From Archangium violaceum (GTDB lineage: Bacteria > Myxococcota > Myxococcia > Myxococcales > Myxococcaceae): a stretch of DNA of 64,000 bases. The notes beneath the pieces are model-generated. The model made no database searches. It was not told where the DNA came from and was given only the letters and a program-made list of their open reading frames with translations. Numbering within the stretch: position 1 is the stretch's first letter; every line of letters begins with the position of its first letter. Shown here piece after piece: positions 8,870 to 17,782 of this stretch. The DNA lies in contig NZ_CP069396.1 of assembly GCF_016887565.1 (NCBI RefSeq), positions 7,918,001 through 7,982,000 of the forward strand, given 5' to 3'. The position numbers and the translations under genes were made by a program.

Positions 8870-10474
8870 TTACTTGAACTGCCAGACCCGGACGTAGTTG
8901 ATCTCGTACGAGTTGCCCTCGCCGGTCGGCGTGGAGCTGTCAGGGGAACCGCTCGCGCTGCCGAACCACAGGTCCAGGAGCACGTACATCGGCCTGTTGT
9001 AGTAGCCGGCGGTATCCCAGTACTTCGGCCCGAGCTGCTGACCGTCGAAGTAGAAGGTGATTCCAGACGGCTCCCACTTCACGGCATACGTATGGAAGCC
9101 GGCGGACAGGTCGATGCCGTTCTGGTAGGGCGAGAAGTTCCTCAGCGTCGTCGAGTACGGCTTCTCGTGGTACGTGTAATCCGCGTTGGCCTTGTGCAGC
9201 GTGAGGCCGAAGTTGGTCGGGTGCAGGTTGCCATCGCCCCAGCCACTGTCGGGACCACCGCCCGGGTAGGCTTCCATGATGTCGATCTCGGGGCGATCGT
9301 CCCCCGGGTGGGCGTAGAGCCAGAACGCGGGCCAGACTCCCCTGCCGATCGGCAACTTCGCCTGCATCTCGAAGTAGCCGTACGTCTGGGAGAACTTGCC
9401 GTCGGTGTCGATGGTGCGGTCGACGAACCCGGCGGCCGGCCAGATCTTCAGCGAACCGTTGCTGACCTTGTAGTTGATGACCGGATCGGAGCTCTTGTAC
9501 CAGATGTGGTCGTTCCACTTGCTGGTGCTGAAGCCGCTGTCGAACTCGTCGGAGAAGGTCAGCTGGTACGCGTTCGCGTCCTGCCCGAGTGGTCCACCGG
9601 AGTTCTGCGAGGAGCCCGTGACGGTGAGCGTTCCGACGATGTAGCGGAGCTCGCCATCGGCGGTGACGCCACTGCCCGGCGTCAACGGGACGCGGTCGTT
9701 CGGCGAGGCCATGGGATAGAGGCCCACGCGGATCGTGTACGTCCCCGCGGCGAGGCTCGAGGGAAGGGTCTTGCTGACATTGTAGGCAATGGCGCCGCTC
9801 CACACGGAGGTGGCGACGGGCGGCAGGTGGTCGGCGTTGAGCGTGGAGTGCTGCACGCCGTTCTGATCGACGAAGTGGACGAAGACGTAATAGTCCGCGG
9901 CCATCGGCACGGCGTTGAACCGCATCGCCAGCGTCACGTTCTGCCCCGGCTGCGCGGACAGGCTCGGATTTCCGAGCTGAAGCACCTGGGTGGTGGACGG
10001 CTGCTGGCCGACGGTGAGCGTTCCGACGGCGTAGCGGAGTTGATCGTCGACGGTGACGCCAGTCCCCATCGTCAACGGCACGCGGTTCCACGGCGAGTGG
10101 TTCTGGTAGAGCCCGACCCGGATTGTATAGGTGCCCAGCGGGAGCGACGCCGGAATCGACACGGTGCGGTTGTAGGCGACGGAGCCGCTCCACTTGGAGG
10201 TACCGACGGGCGGCAGGTGGTCGGCGTTGAGCTCGGAGCGGTGCACGCCGTTCTGGTCGATGAAGTGGACGAAGACGGCGTAGTCCTCAGCCAGCGGTAC
10301 GGCGTTGAACCGCATCGCCAGCGTCACGCTCTGCCCCGGCTGCGCGGACAGGCTCGGCGTTCCGAGCCGAAGCACCGTCGACTGGGCGGCTCTCGCCTCC
10401 GGGCTCAGCGCCAGGAGCAGGAACGCGAGCAGCACCGTGGATATGGCCTCAAGACGTAACCTGTGTGGTCTCAT
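8870..10474 (-). CDS. Secreted glycoside hydrolase family 16 with two N-terminal repeats
   Basis: A 534-residue extracellular glycanase. The signal peptide runs to about residue 29 (ending EARA). Two homologous beta domains follow at about 31-150 and 158-280, each with SLSAQPGQ, AMRFNAVP, VFVHF-DQNGV, LNADHLPPV and GTYTIRVGLY. The GH16 domain fills about 290-534 and has the catalytic EIDIME motif: nucleophile Glu396 and acid/base Glu401. Substrates of the family are beta-1,3- or beta-1,3-1,4-glucans, agar and related galactans; laminarinase-like activity on fungal wall glucan is plausible for a predator but inferred. ATG at 10474 has GGGAGA eight bases upstream. The upstream region is AT-rich and shared with a divergent lipoprotein gene. 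Confidence 0.9.
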   Translation of the reverse strand: MRPHRLRLEAISTVLLAFLLLALSPEARAAQSTVLRLGTPSLSAQPGQSVTLAMRFNAVPLAEDYAVFVHFIDQNGVHRSELNADHLPPVGTSKWSGSVAYNRTVSIPASLPLGTYTIRVGLYQNHSPWNRVPLTMGTGVTVDDQLRYAVGTLTVGQQPSTTQVLQLGNPSLSAQPGQNVTLAMRFNAVPMAADYYVFVHFVDQNGVQHSTLNADHLPPVATSVWSGAIAYNVSKTLPSSLAAGTYTIRVGLYPMASPNDRVPLTPGSGVTADGELRYIVGTLTVTGSSQNSGGPLGQDANAYQLTFSDEFDSGFSTSKWNDHIWYKSSDPVINYKVSNGSLKIWPAAGFVDRTIDTDGKFSQTYGYFEMQAKLPIGRGVWPAFWLYAHPGDDRPEIDIMEAYPGGGPDSGWGDGNLHPTNFGLTLHKANADYTYHEKPYSTTLRNFSPYQNGIDLSAGFHTYAVKWEPSGITFYFDGQQLGPKYWDTAGYYNRPMYVLLDLWFGSASGSPDSSTPTGEGNSYEINYVRVWQFK

Positions 10475-10604
10475 GCGATCTCCCTCGTGTGGATGCAAAT
10501 CAGTTCGATGTTATTACTGAATTACCAATTTAACCGTCAGTAAAGCTCTTTCAGCTAAACTGCGATTGCTGAGGCAACTCGCATGCGGAGAAGAGGGAAG
10601 ACTC
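10475..10604. promoter_or_regulatory. AT-rich divergent promoter region with inverted repeat
   Basis: This spacer between the leftward GH16 gene and the rightward lipoprotein gene is markedly richer in A and T than the rest of the window, especially 10495-10560. It contains an inverted repeat TTACTG (10514-10519) and CAGTAA (10538-10543). Promoters for both genes are expected here, and the repeat is a candidate operator. Confidence 0.5.
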
Positions 10605-11081
10605 ATGCACGGCTGGAATGCACCCGCCACACGAGGAATCCTGCTGTCCCTGGCCCTCTTGGGCGCAGTCCTGCATGCGTGTGTAGGCGGCCATATCCCG
10701 CCTTCCACGTTCCAGTTCACCAACATCGTGCCCCTTGTCGGGACAGAAAGAAGTGGATGGAAGGTCGCCCAGGTGATCGTCCTGATGGGCAGGATCTCCC
10801 GCCTCTTTCCTGAAGCCGCGACCTGTGAAGTCGAGGTGGGCGTTCCGGAAAGAAACGTGCACGGGCTCGTAACGGACGAGTTCGCACAAGTGGCGGCCGC
10901 CAAGGCGGCGGACGAGACCGCACGCATCGTCCTGCGGGAGCAGCAGCCAACCGCCCTGGCCTGTAATCAGTTCAGAAAACACATGCAGAGCATCTTGGGA
11001 GACCGGAACTTTGGCTCCATCCCTGGTGCCAGGGTCACCGGATTCCTGGAGGTGGGCGTCCCCAGGACGACGTTTCCGTGA
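10605..11081 (+). CDS. Hypothetical lipoprotein
   Basis: A 158-residue protein of no recognised family. ATG at 10605 is chosen because AAGAGGGAAG lies just upstream and because it opens a lipoprotein signal: a hydrophobic helix ILLSLALLGAV ends in the lipobox-like LHAC at about residue 26. The mature part has two further Cys (in AATCEVEVG and ALACNQFRK), which could form a disulfide, and a repeated EVGVP segment near residues 73 and 150. It is followed 48 bp later by another unknown gene in the same direction; the two are likely cotranscribed. No function is claimed. Confidence 0.6.
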   Translation: MHGWNAPATRGILLSLALLGAVLHACVGGHIPPSTFQFTNIVPLVGTERSGWKVAQVIVLMGRISRLFPEAATCEVEVGVPERNVHGLVTDEFAQVAAAKAADETARIVLREQQPTALACNQFRKHMQSILGDRNFGSIPGARVTGFLEVGVPRTTFP

Positions 11082-11129
11082 GAACGGAGGACTCCTCGTG
11101 CCTTCGAGACAGTATGAAACCGCCCCCAT

Positions 11130-11714
11130 ATGAAACCGGAATTGGAGGCCGGCGCGCTCGTCCGGCTCGTCCACAGTTACTACCCGGCGGGTATCGAGAA
11201 GGAAGATCCCCGCTACACGGACTCGGAAGAAGCCCAACGTCTCAGGACGCTGCTCCAGGCCCATGCGGCGGGGACACCGGCCTGGAAGAGCTTCGTTCAG
11301 CGACTGCGGGGAGAATTCCCGGCCTGCTCCATCTGGGACACGACCGTGCCCCGGCATGATCCCTGTTACAGCTGCCGCGTGTCCCAACCGGGATTCGTGT
11401 CAGGCGACCCTATCTGTGAAGACGTCGTCTGCCTGCTGAGTCAGCTCGCACCGGTGTACGCCCTCTACGCGTCCCATACGGAGAAGACGACCCCTCCCGA
11501 GCGCAGGGGCTGGTTCGGCTTTCCGCCGTTTCCCCCCGAGTACCAGGCGCACGAAGCGAAGCTCGCCGGACTCATCGAGTCCACTTTCGGCTTCACCCGC
11601 CTGTCCAACGACATTCTCTTCACCCCCGTGCCGGATCTCGTGCCACGAACGGCCAACTTCGGGTTGGGTGAAGCGCAGCTCATCGACTGCCTCTTCACCA
11701 CGCACCGTTGGTAG
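11130..11714 (+). CDS. Hypothetical protein with Cys pairs
   Basis: A 194-residue soluble protein that I do not recognise. It has no signal peptide or membrane segment. The centre contains a cluster of Cys (EFPACSIW, DPCYSCRVS, DPICEDVVC) that could bind a metal, followed by an aromatic/proline patch WFGFPPFPPEY. The C-terminal third is ordinary alpha/beta in composition. It follows the lipoprotein gene after 48 bp, so the pair may be functionally linked (for example cargo and membrane partner), which is only a guess from context. ATG at 11130 follows a weak ribosome site. Confidence 0.5.
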   Translation: MKPELEAGALVRLVHSYYPAGIEKEDPRYTDSEEAQRLRTLLQAHAAGTPAWKSFVQRLRGEFPACSIWDTTVPRHDPCYSCRVSQPGFVSGDPICEDVVCLLSQLAPVYALYASHTEKTTPPERRGWFGFPPFPPEYQAHEAKLAGLIESTFGFTRLSNDILFTPVPDLVPRTANFGLGEAQLIDCLFTTHRW

Positions 11715-11769
11715 GCACGATGTCCGTCTTCATCCGAGGGATGCGCACGGCCCGGAACATCCTCCGGGC

Positions 11770-14019
11770 TCACGTGTCGGGGTCGTCCTTCTCCCGCGTG
11801 GGCAGGAGCAGGGTGAAGGTGGTGCCAACGCCCGGCTCGCTGCGCACCCGCAGGTCTCCGTCCATCTTCTGGATGAGGGAGAGGCTGATGGACAGCCCGA
11901 GCCCGGAGCCAGAGCCCACCGCCTTGGTGGTGAAGAACGGATCGAAGATGCGCGGCAGCACCTCGGGAGGAATCCCGTGGCCGGTGTCCGAGATGTCGAT
12001 CCGCACCCACTCCTCTTCCCTCGAGGTGCGAACTCCGAGGACATGCCGCCGCGACGCCTCGGGCCGCATCGCCTGGGCGGCGTTGACGACCAGGTTGAGG
12101 AAGACCTGGCTGAGCCGTCCCTCGCTGGCGAGCACCGGAGGCAGCCCCTCCTCGTACTCCTTGCGCACCTCCGCCGCGTGCTTCAGCGCGTTGTGCGCCA
12201 TGCGCAGCACGAAGTCGAGGCAGGCGTGCACGTCCACGGGCGCCAGGTCCTCGCCCGCCGTATGCGAGAAGAAGCGCATGTCTCGCACGATGTCCCGGAT
12301 GCGCCGGCCTCCGTCCAGACTCTCGGCGATGACGTCCTTCGCCTCGGAGAGCATCTCCACCAGCCGCGGCGGAAGCGCTCCCGGTGCCGACAGATCCTTC
12401 TCCAGCTCGTCCCGCCACTCCTGCAGGAAGGAGAGGTTGGAGAGCACATAGGAGGTCGGGTTGTTGATCTCGTGGGCGATGCCCGCCGCCAGCGCGCCCA
12501 TCGAGGCGAGCCGATCGTTCTGGAGCGTCTGCTGCTCGAGCCGCCGCTTCTCGGTGAGATCATGCCCGACGACGAGCAGGAGCCGGTCCGCGCCAGCCAC
12601 CTGCAGCGAGGCGGAGATGTCGAAGGCCACGCGCCCCGCGGCGGCCGAGCGCAGTCCCTGCTCCGACAGACGGACCGTGCCGCGGACACGCAGATCCGAC
12701 AGCGCCCGGCGCAGGGCCTCGCGCTCGTTCTCCGGGGCGAGCAGCTCGAAGAAGGTGCCGACCAGCTGCTCCCGCGACAGCCCCAGCAGCCGCTCCGCCA
12801 CCGGGTTGACCTCCTTCACCCGTCCCTTGTCGTCCAACAGGAAGACCGCGTCACCCGAGTACTCCATGAGCTGGCGGGTGCGGGCCTGTGCCTCCTGCAC
12901 CTGCGCCTCCAGGTGGGCGGCGTGCTGCTCGACGAGCCTCTTGGCTTCCTGGAGCACGTTCTCCTGGCGCCGGCGCTCGCTCAAGTCGATGTAGATGCCG
13001 AGCACCCCCCTCACCGTCCCATCCGGGTTCTTCAGCGGCACCTTGCTCGTCATCACCCACGACTCCCGCCCGTCCGGGGTCCGGATGGTCTCCTCGTAGC
13101 CGAGATGGGGGACGCCCGACTCCATCACCTCCCGGTCACCCCGGCGGAAGAGGTCGGCGAGCTCTCGCGTCAGGTAGGGCATCTCCAGGTCCGTCCTCCC
13201 GATGACCTCTTCCGGTGAGGACACGCCCATGTCGCGGGCGAACTGGTGATTGCACCCCAGGAAGACGCTGTCGCGGTCCTTCCAGAACACCGAGTGGGGA
13301 ATGTGGGCGAGGACGCTGGAGATGAGCGTCTGCTGATCCTGCATCTGGCGCTCCATGCGCTGGCGCTCGCGCATCTCCATCTGCAGGTACGAGTTGAGCG
13401 AGCGCATCCGCTCCTGGGACTGCTCCAGCTCGGCATTGCGCTCCTGAGCCACCCGGAGCTGGGTGCGCAGGTGGATCTGCAGCTCGACCTGGCGCTTGAG
13501 CCCGAGCAGGCCACGGCGCTGGGCCTCGCTCAAGGTCCGCGGGCGCCGGTCGATGACGCAGAGGGTACCGAGCGCATGGCCCTCCTCCGTCAGGATGGCA
13601 GCACCGGCATAGAAGCGGATGAAGGGCTCGCCCTGGACGAGCGGGCTGAAGGCGAAGCGCTCATCGGCCCTCGCGTCCTCGACGAGGAAGACGCCCTCGC
13701 GCTCGATGGCATGGGTGCAGAAGGAGATGCCGCGCTCCGTCTCGCTCACCCCCGACAGCCCGACGTTCGCCTTGAACCACTGGCGAGACCTGTCCACCAG
13801 ACTCACGAGCGCGATGGGGGTACCACACAGCTCCGCGGCGAGCCGCACGATGTCATCGAAGTCGGGCTCGGGGGGTGTATCGAGGAGGCTGGAGCGCTCG
13901 AGCGCCAGCAGCCGTTGCGCTTCATCTCTCTTCGGGGCAGGCGGTGGCATGGAGGTTTCGTGAGGGACTGTTGCAGCATAGAAGGAAGCTCCCCCACAAA
14001 TGGTTCGGCCATGAACCAT
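11770..14019 (-). CDS. GAF-PAS-PAS hybrid-free sensor histidine kinase
   Basis: A 749-residue cytoplasmic sensor kinase. In order: a GAF domain at about 50-190 (DDIVRLAAELCGTPIALVSLVD ... GTLCVID), a coiled-coil-like linker rich in Glu/Arg/Gln, PAS domain 1 at about 255-375 (ISSVLAHIPHSVFWKDRD ... IYIDLSERRR), PAS domain 2 at about 405-515, a HisKA domain with the phosphoacceptor in AAGIAHEINNPTSY, and an HATPase domain with DTGHGIPPEVL and the G2 box GSGSGLGLSI. No membrane segment or receiver is present, and no response regulator gene is adjacent, so it is an orphan. ATG at 14019 is preferred because GAGGAAG stands five bases upstream; 14037 and 13950 are alternatives. Confidence 0.85.
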   Translation of the reverse strand: MVHGRTICGGASFYAATVPHETSMPPPAPKRDEAQRLLALERSSLLDTPPEPDFDDIVRLAAELCGTPIALVSLVDRSRQWFKANVGLSGVSETERGISFCTHAIEREGVFLVEDARADERFAFSPLVQGEPFIRFYAGAAILTEEGHALGTLCVIDRRPRTLSEAQRRGLLGLKRQVELQIHLRTQLRVAQERNAELEQSQERMRSLNSYLQMEMRERQRMERQMQDQQTLISSVLAHIPHSVFWKDRDSVFLGCNHQFARDMGVSSPEEVIGRTDLEMPYLTRELADLFRRGDREVMESGVPHLGYEETIRTPDGRESWVMTSKVPLKNPDGTVRGVLGIYIDLSERRRQENVLQEAKRLVEQHAAHLEAQVQEAQARTRQLMEYSGDAVFLLDDKGRVKEVNPVAERLLGLSREQLVGTFFELLAPENEREALRRALSDLRVRGTVRLSEQGLRSAAAGRVAFDISASLQVAGADRLLLVVGHDLTEKRRLEQQTLQNDRLASMGALAAGIAHEINNPTSYVLSNLSFLQEWRDELEKDLSAPGALPPRLVEMLSEAKDVIAESLDGGRRIRDIVRDMRFFSHTAGEDLAPVDVHACLDFVLRMAHNALKHAAEVRKEYEEGLPPVLASEGRLSQVFLNLVVNAAQAMRPEASRRHVLGVRTSREEEWVRIDISDTGHGIPPEVLPRIFDPFFTTKAVGSGSGLGLSISLSLIQKMDGDLRVRSEPGVGTTFTLLLPTREKDDPDT

Positions 14020-14176
14020 GCCTGCTTCCTCGCGCATGTAGGCATCAGCGCCACAGGCGTGCAGTCATCTTGGACAACAGCCAACCTTATTATACTTCCA
14101 GCATACCGGCCGCCCTGGCGCTCGTCAGGCCGCCCTCTTACCGCGACGGCGAACGCCTTGAGCCCCCTGAAAAGGG

Positions 14177-14212
14177 AAAGGCCCTGCTTCCTCACCGGGA
14201 AGCAGGGCCTTT
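14177..14212 (-). terminator. Intrinsic terminator of the sulfur operon
   Basis: Arms of 15 bases (14177-14191 AAAGGCCCTGCTTCC, 14198-14212 complement) enclose a 6-base loop. It lies 37 bp past the cysI stop. T-rich tracts flank both sides, so it can stop transcription in both directions. Confidence 0.88.
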
Positions 14213-14248
14213 TTCGGCTGGAAGCACCGCGTCGTGACTCGCGTTCGC

Positions 14249-15946
14249 CTATGCGGCCGGAGCACCCAGCGGTGGGGCGACATGGCCCGCGCGAACGGTG
14301 AAGTCGCCGAATCCCTCCCCGGCCTTCCTGTCGCGCGCATACGCGGCGAACAGCGGCTCCAGGGCCTCCAGGATGCCCGCCTCGTCGACGTTCTCGCGGT
14401 ACAGGCGGTTGAGGCGCTGGCCCCGCACGTCGCCACCGAGGAAGAGGTTGTAGCGGCCGGGCCCCTTGCCCACGAGGGCGATCTCCGCGAGGTACGGCCG
14501 GGCGCATCCATTGGGGCAGCCGGTGATGCGCAGGAGGAGGTTCTCCTTCTCCAGCCCATGGGCCGCGAGGCGCTCCTCCAGCAGGCCCACCACGCGCGGC
14601 AGGTAGCGCTCGGCCTCGGCCATCGCCAGGGCACACGTCGGCAGGGCCACGCAGGCGAGCGCGTTCTTGCGCAGGGGGCTGGCGCGCTGGGTGCGCGTGA
14701 TGCCATGCGTCTCCAGCAGGGCCTCGATGGCCGGACGGTCCGCGGGAGCCACCCCCGCGATGATCAGGTTCTGGTTGGGCGTGAGCCGGAAGTCGCCCTT
14801 GTGCACCCGGGCGATCTCCCTCAGCCCCGTCAGCAGCCGCAGCTCCTCCCGGTCCGCCACTCGGCCACTCTCGACGAACAGCGTCAGGTTCCAGCGCCCG
14901 TCATGACCCTGGAGCCAGCCGAAGCGATCGCCGTTGTGCTCGAACACGACCGGGCGCGCGGGCTGCAGGGAATAACCCAGACGCTTCTCCAGCTCGGAGA
15001 CGAACCAGGCGATGCCGCGATCCTCGATGGTGTACTTCAGGCGCGCGTGCTTGCGGCTGGTGCGGTCGCCATAGTCGCGCTGCACCTTCACCACGTTCTC
15101 CGCGACCTCGAGCAGCTGCTCGGGGCGGATGAAGCCAATCACGTCCGCGAGCCGGGGGAAGGTCGCGTTGTCACCGTGCGTGGCGCCCATGCCTCCGCCG
15201 ACCGCGACGTTGAAGCCCACCAGCTCCCCGCCCTCCAGGATGGCGATGAAGCCCAGGTCCTGGGAGAACACATCCACGTCATTGAGGGGCGGCACCACGA
15301 TGGCCGCCTTGAACTTCCGGGGCAGGTAGGTGGGGCCGTAGATGGGCTCCTCCTCCTCGACGCCCGCGACCTTCTCCTCGTCCAGCCAGATCTCGTAGTA
15401 GGCGCGAGTCTTCGGACGCAGGTGCTCGGAGAGGCGGATGGACCACTGTTGCACCACCTCGTGGGCGCGCGAGTCCACGGGGTTGGGGTTGCACATCACG
15501 TTGCGGTTGACGTCACCGCAGGCGGCGATGGTGTCCAGCAGCGTGGCGTTGATGCCCGCGATGGTGCGCTTCAGATCGGTCTTGAGCACGCCATGGAGCT
15601 GGAAGGCTTGGCGCGTGGTCAGCCGCAACGTCCCGTTCGCATGGGTGCGGGCCAGCTCGTCCAGGGCGAGCCACTGCTTCGGCGTGCACACGCCGCCCGG
15701 CAGGCGGGTGCGGATCATGAAGCTGTAGGCCGGCTCGAGCTTCTGCAGCCGGCGCTCCTCGCGGATGTCGCGGTCATCCTGCTGATAGCTGCCGTGGAAC
15801 TTGATCAGCTGGGTGTCGGCCGGGGCGATGGCGCCCGTGACCGGGTCGGCCAGGCTCTCGACCAGGGTGCCACGCAGGAGACGGCTCCGCGCCTTGATGT
15901 GCTCCACCTCGCTCAGCGCGGGGGGCGACGGGTTCTTGCTGCTCAT
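14249..15946 (-). CDS. cysI: Sulfite reductase hemoprotein (beta) subunit
   Basis: A 565-residue assimilatory sulfite reductase that reduces sulfite to sulfide with six electrons. It shows the two-fold ferredoxin-like and sulfite-reductase repeat layout: [13 protein letters not shown] near residue 115, the siroheme-contact region NVMCNPNP near 150, then the 4Fe-4S cluster Cys in [14 protein letters not shown] (about 435) and [10 protein letters not shown] (about 480). Length matches CysI. It is the last gene of the leftward operon and starts 12 bp after the cysJ stop; GAGGAA precedes the ATG at 15946, which is preferred to 15958. Siroheme would come from the two upstream operon enzymes. Confidence 0.95.
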   Translation of the reverse strand: MSSKNPSPPALSEVEHIKARSRLLRGTLVESLADPVTGAIAPADTQLIKFHGSYQQDDRDIREERRLQKLEPAYSFMIRTRLPGGVCTPKQWLALDELARTHANGTLRLTTRQAFQLHGVLKTDLKRTIAGINATLLDTIAACGDVNRNVMCNPNPVDSRAHEVVQQWSIRLSEHLRPKTRAYYEIWLDEEKVAGVEEEEPIYGPTYLPRKFKAAIVVPPLNDVDVFSQDLGFIAILEGGELVGFNVAVGGGMGATHGDNATFPRLADVIGFIRPEQLLEVAENVVKVQRDYGDRTSRKHARLKYTIEDRGIAWFVSELEKRLGYSLQPARPVVFEHNGDRFGWLQGHDGRWNLTLFVESGRVADREELRLLTGLREIARVHKGDFRLTPNQNLIIAGVAPADRPAIEALLETHGITRTQRASPLRKNALACVALPTCALAMAEAERYLPRVVGLLEERLAAHGLEKENLLLRITGCPNGCARPYLAEIALVGKGPGRYNLFLGGDVRGQRLNRLYRENVDEAGILEALEPLFAAYARDRKAGEGFGDFTVRAGHVAPPLGAPAA

Positions 15947-15958
15947 GGTGTTCCTCAC

Positions 15959-17782
15959 TCAGTAGACGTCGCGCAGGTAACGCTGCTGCTCGCGCAGGGA
16001 CTCGAGGTACGCCTTCGCGTCCTCGCGGCTCTTGCCGCCATGGGTCGCGATGACATCGATCAGGGCCTCGTGGACGTCCGGGGCCATGCGCTTGGCATCG
16101 CCGCAGACGTAGAGGTGGGCACCGCCCTCCAGCCACGAGTGGAGCTCCTGGCCCTTCTCGCGCAGGCGCTGCTGCACGTAGACCTTCTGGCCCTGGTCTC
16201 GCGAGAAGGCGAGATCCAACCGGTGCAGCTGCCCCTTCTTCAGGGCCTCCTGCCATTCCGTCTGGTAGAGGAACTGGGAGCGGAAGTGCTGCTCGCCGAA
16301 GAAGAGCCAGTTTCGGCCGCTCGCCCCCGCCTCCGCGCGCTCCTGCACGAAGGCGCGGAACGGAGCCACGCCCGTACCGGGGCCGATCATGATGACGTCC
16401 CGGCTCGGGTCCTTGGGGAGGCGGAACCGCTCGTTGGCCTCGATGAAGACGTTCACCGTGTCCTGCTCGGCGGCGCGCGTCGCCAGGTATTGCGAGGCGG
16501 CGCCCACGTGGCGCGTCCCGAAGGCCTCGTAGTCCACCACGGCCAGCGTGAGGTGGACCTCCTCCCCTACCCGCTTCTGGCTGGAGGCGATCGAATAGAG
16601 CCGGGGCGTCAGGCGGCGCAGCGCGCCCACCAGCTCCTCCGCCGTCCACTTCGCGGGCCAGGCGCGCAGCAGGTCGATGACCTGATGGCTGGCCAGCAGC
16701 TCGCGCAGGGCCTCGCCGCCCTCCGGCGTGAGCAGGCGCTGCAGCTCCCCGCTGCCGGAGCGAGCCGCGTGGCTCGACAGGAACGGGCGGCTCAGGCGGG
16801 TGATCTCCAGCTCCTCCGTCAGCCACCGCACGAGCGGCAGGACGCGCCCCTCGCGCGTCACCTCGGTGGCGCCCTCCAGCCGCAGCTCGGAGAGCACCGC
16901 CGCGACGAGCTCCGGCGGATTCCGGGGCAGCACCCCGAGCGCATCGCCCGGCTCGTACTTCAGGCCCGAGCCCTCCAACGACAGCTCCAGGTGGCGGACG
17001 TCCTTGAGGGCTCCACGCCCGGTGATGCGCTGGTTGGCCAGCACCAGGGAGGGATAGGGATTCTCCCGGCTGAAGGTGGGCGTCACCGGCACGCTGCGCA
17101 GCGGGGTGACGGTGGCCAGCGAGGTCCGCGGCCCGAGCTCCGTCCGCGCACGCTCCAGGGCCTCGCCCAACCAGGGCTCGGCCACCGGCTCGAAGTCCAC
17201 GTCGCAGTCACCGCGCGCCAACAGCCGCGAGGCCCCGAGCTCGGCGAAGCGCTCGTCGAGGACGCGGCCGATCTCGCAATACTTGGGGTAGCTCGAATCG
17301 CCCAGCGCCAGCACCGCGAACCGGAGCTGCTCGAGCCTGGGGGCGCGCTTGCCCACGACGAAGTCGAAGAAGCCGCGCGCGTCGTCGGGGGGATCGCCAT
17401 CCCCCTGGGTGCTGATCACCACGTACAGGAGCCGCTCGTTCTTCAGCTCGCGCTGAGGGTACTCGCTGGCGCGGAAGGTGCGCACCGCGAGCCCCGCGGC
17501 CTCGGCCCGCTGCTTGAGCCGCTCGGCGAGCAGCCGGCTGTTGCCCGTCTGGGTGCCGTAGATGATGGTGAGCGAGCCCTGGGGCGAGGCCTCCACGGCC
17601 GGCGCGGGCTGGGTGGCGGTGACGGGCACCTGCCGGGCGGCGAGCCCGGCGAAGTACCCGCTCAACCACGTGAGCGAGGAGGAATCGAGGCCCTCGATGA
17701 GGCGCTGCACCAGCGCGCCCTTCTCCTCGCCCAGCGACGTGGCCAGGGAGGGGATGGAGGGGGCATTCACGGGAGGAGTCAC
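15959..17782 (-). CDS. cysJ: Sulfite reductase flavoprotein (alpha) subunit
   Basis: A 607-residue NADPH-dependent diflavin reductase that feeds electrons to CysI. Residues about 65-210 are a flavodoxin domain with the FMN phosphate loop YGTQTGNSR and the segment STQGDGDPPDDA. The ferredoxin-NADP reductase part follows with the FAD motif RLYSIASS, GAASQYLA, the NADPH loop GPGTGVAPFR and the C-terminal aromatic DVY. Start is GTG at 17782, whose last bases overlap the cysN stop as GTGA, with AGGAGA eight bases upstream; translation is probably coupled. Confidence 0.95.
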   Translation of the reverse strand: MTPPVNAPSIPSLATSLGEEKGALVQRLIEGLDSSSLTWLSGYFAGLAARQVPVTATQPAPAVEASPQGSLTIIYGTQTGNSRLLAERLKQRAEAAGLAVRTFRASEYPQRELKNERLLYVVISTQGDGDPPDDARGFFDFVVGKRAPRLEQLRFAVLALGDSSYPKYCEIGRVLDERFAELGASRLLARGDCDVDFEPVAEPWLGEALERARTELGPRTSLATVTPLRSVPVTPTFSRENPYPSLVLANQRITGRGALKDVRHLELSLEGSGLKYEPGDALGVLPRNPPELVAAVLSELRLEGATEVTREGRVLPLVRWLTEELEITRLSRPFLSSHAARSGSGELQRLLTPEGGEALRELLASHQVIDLLRAWPAKWTAEELVGALRRLTPRLYSIASSQKRVGEEVHLTLAVVDYEAFGTRHVGAASQYLATRAAEQDTVNVFIEANERFRLPKDPSRDVIMIGPGTGVAPFRAFVQERAEAGASGRNWLFFGEQHFRSQFLYQTEWQEALKKGQLHRLDLAFSRDQGQKVYVQQRLREKGQELHSWLEGGAHLYVCGDAKRMAPDVHEALIDVIATHGGKSREDAKAYLESLREQQRYLRDVY

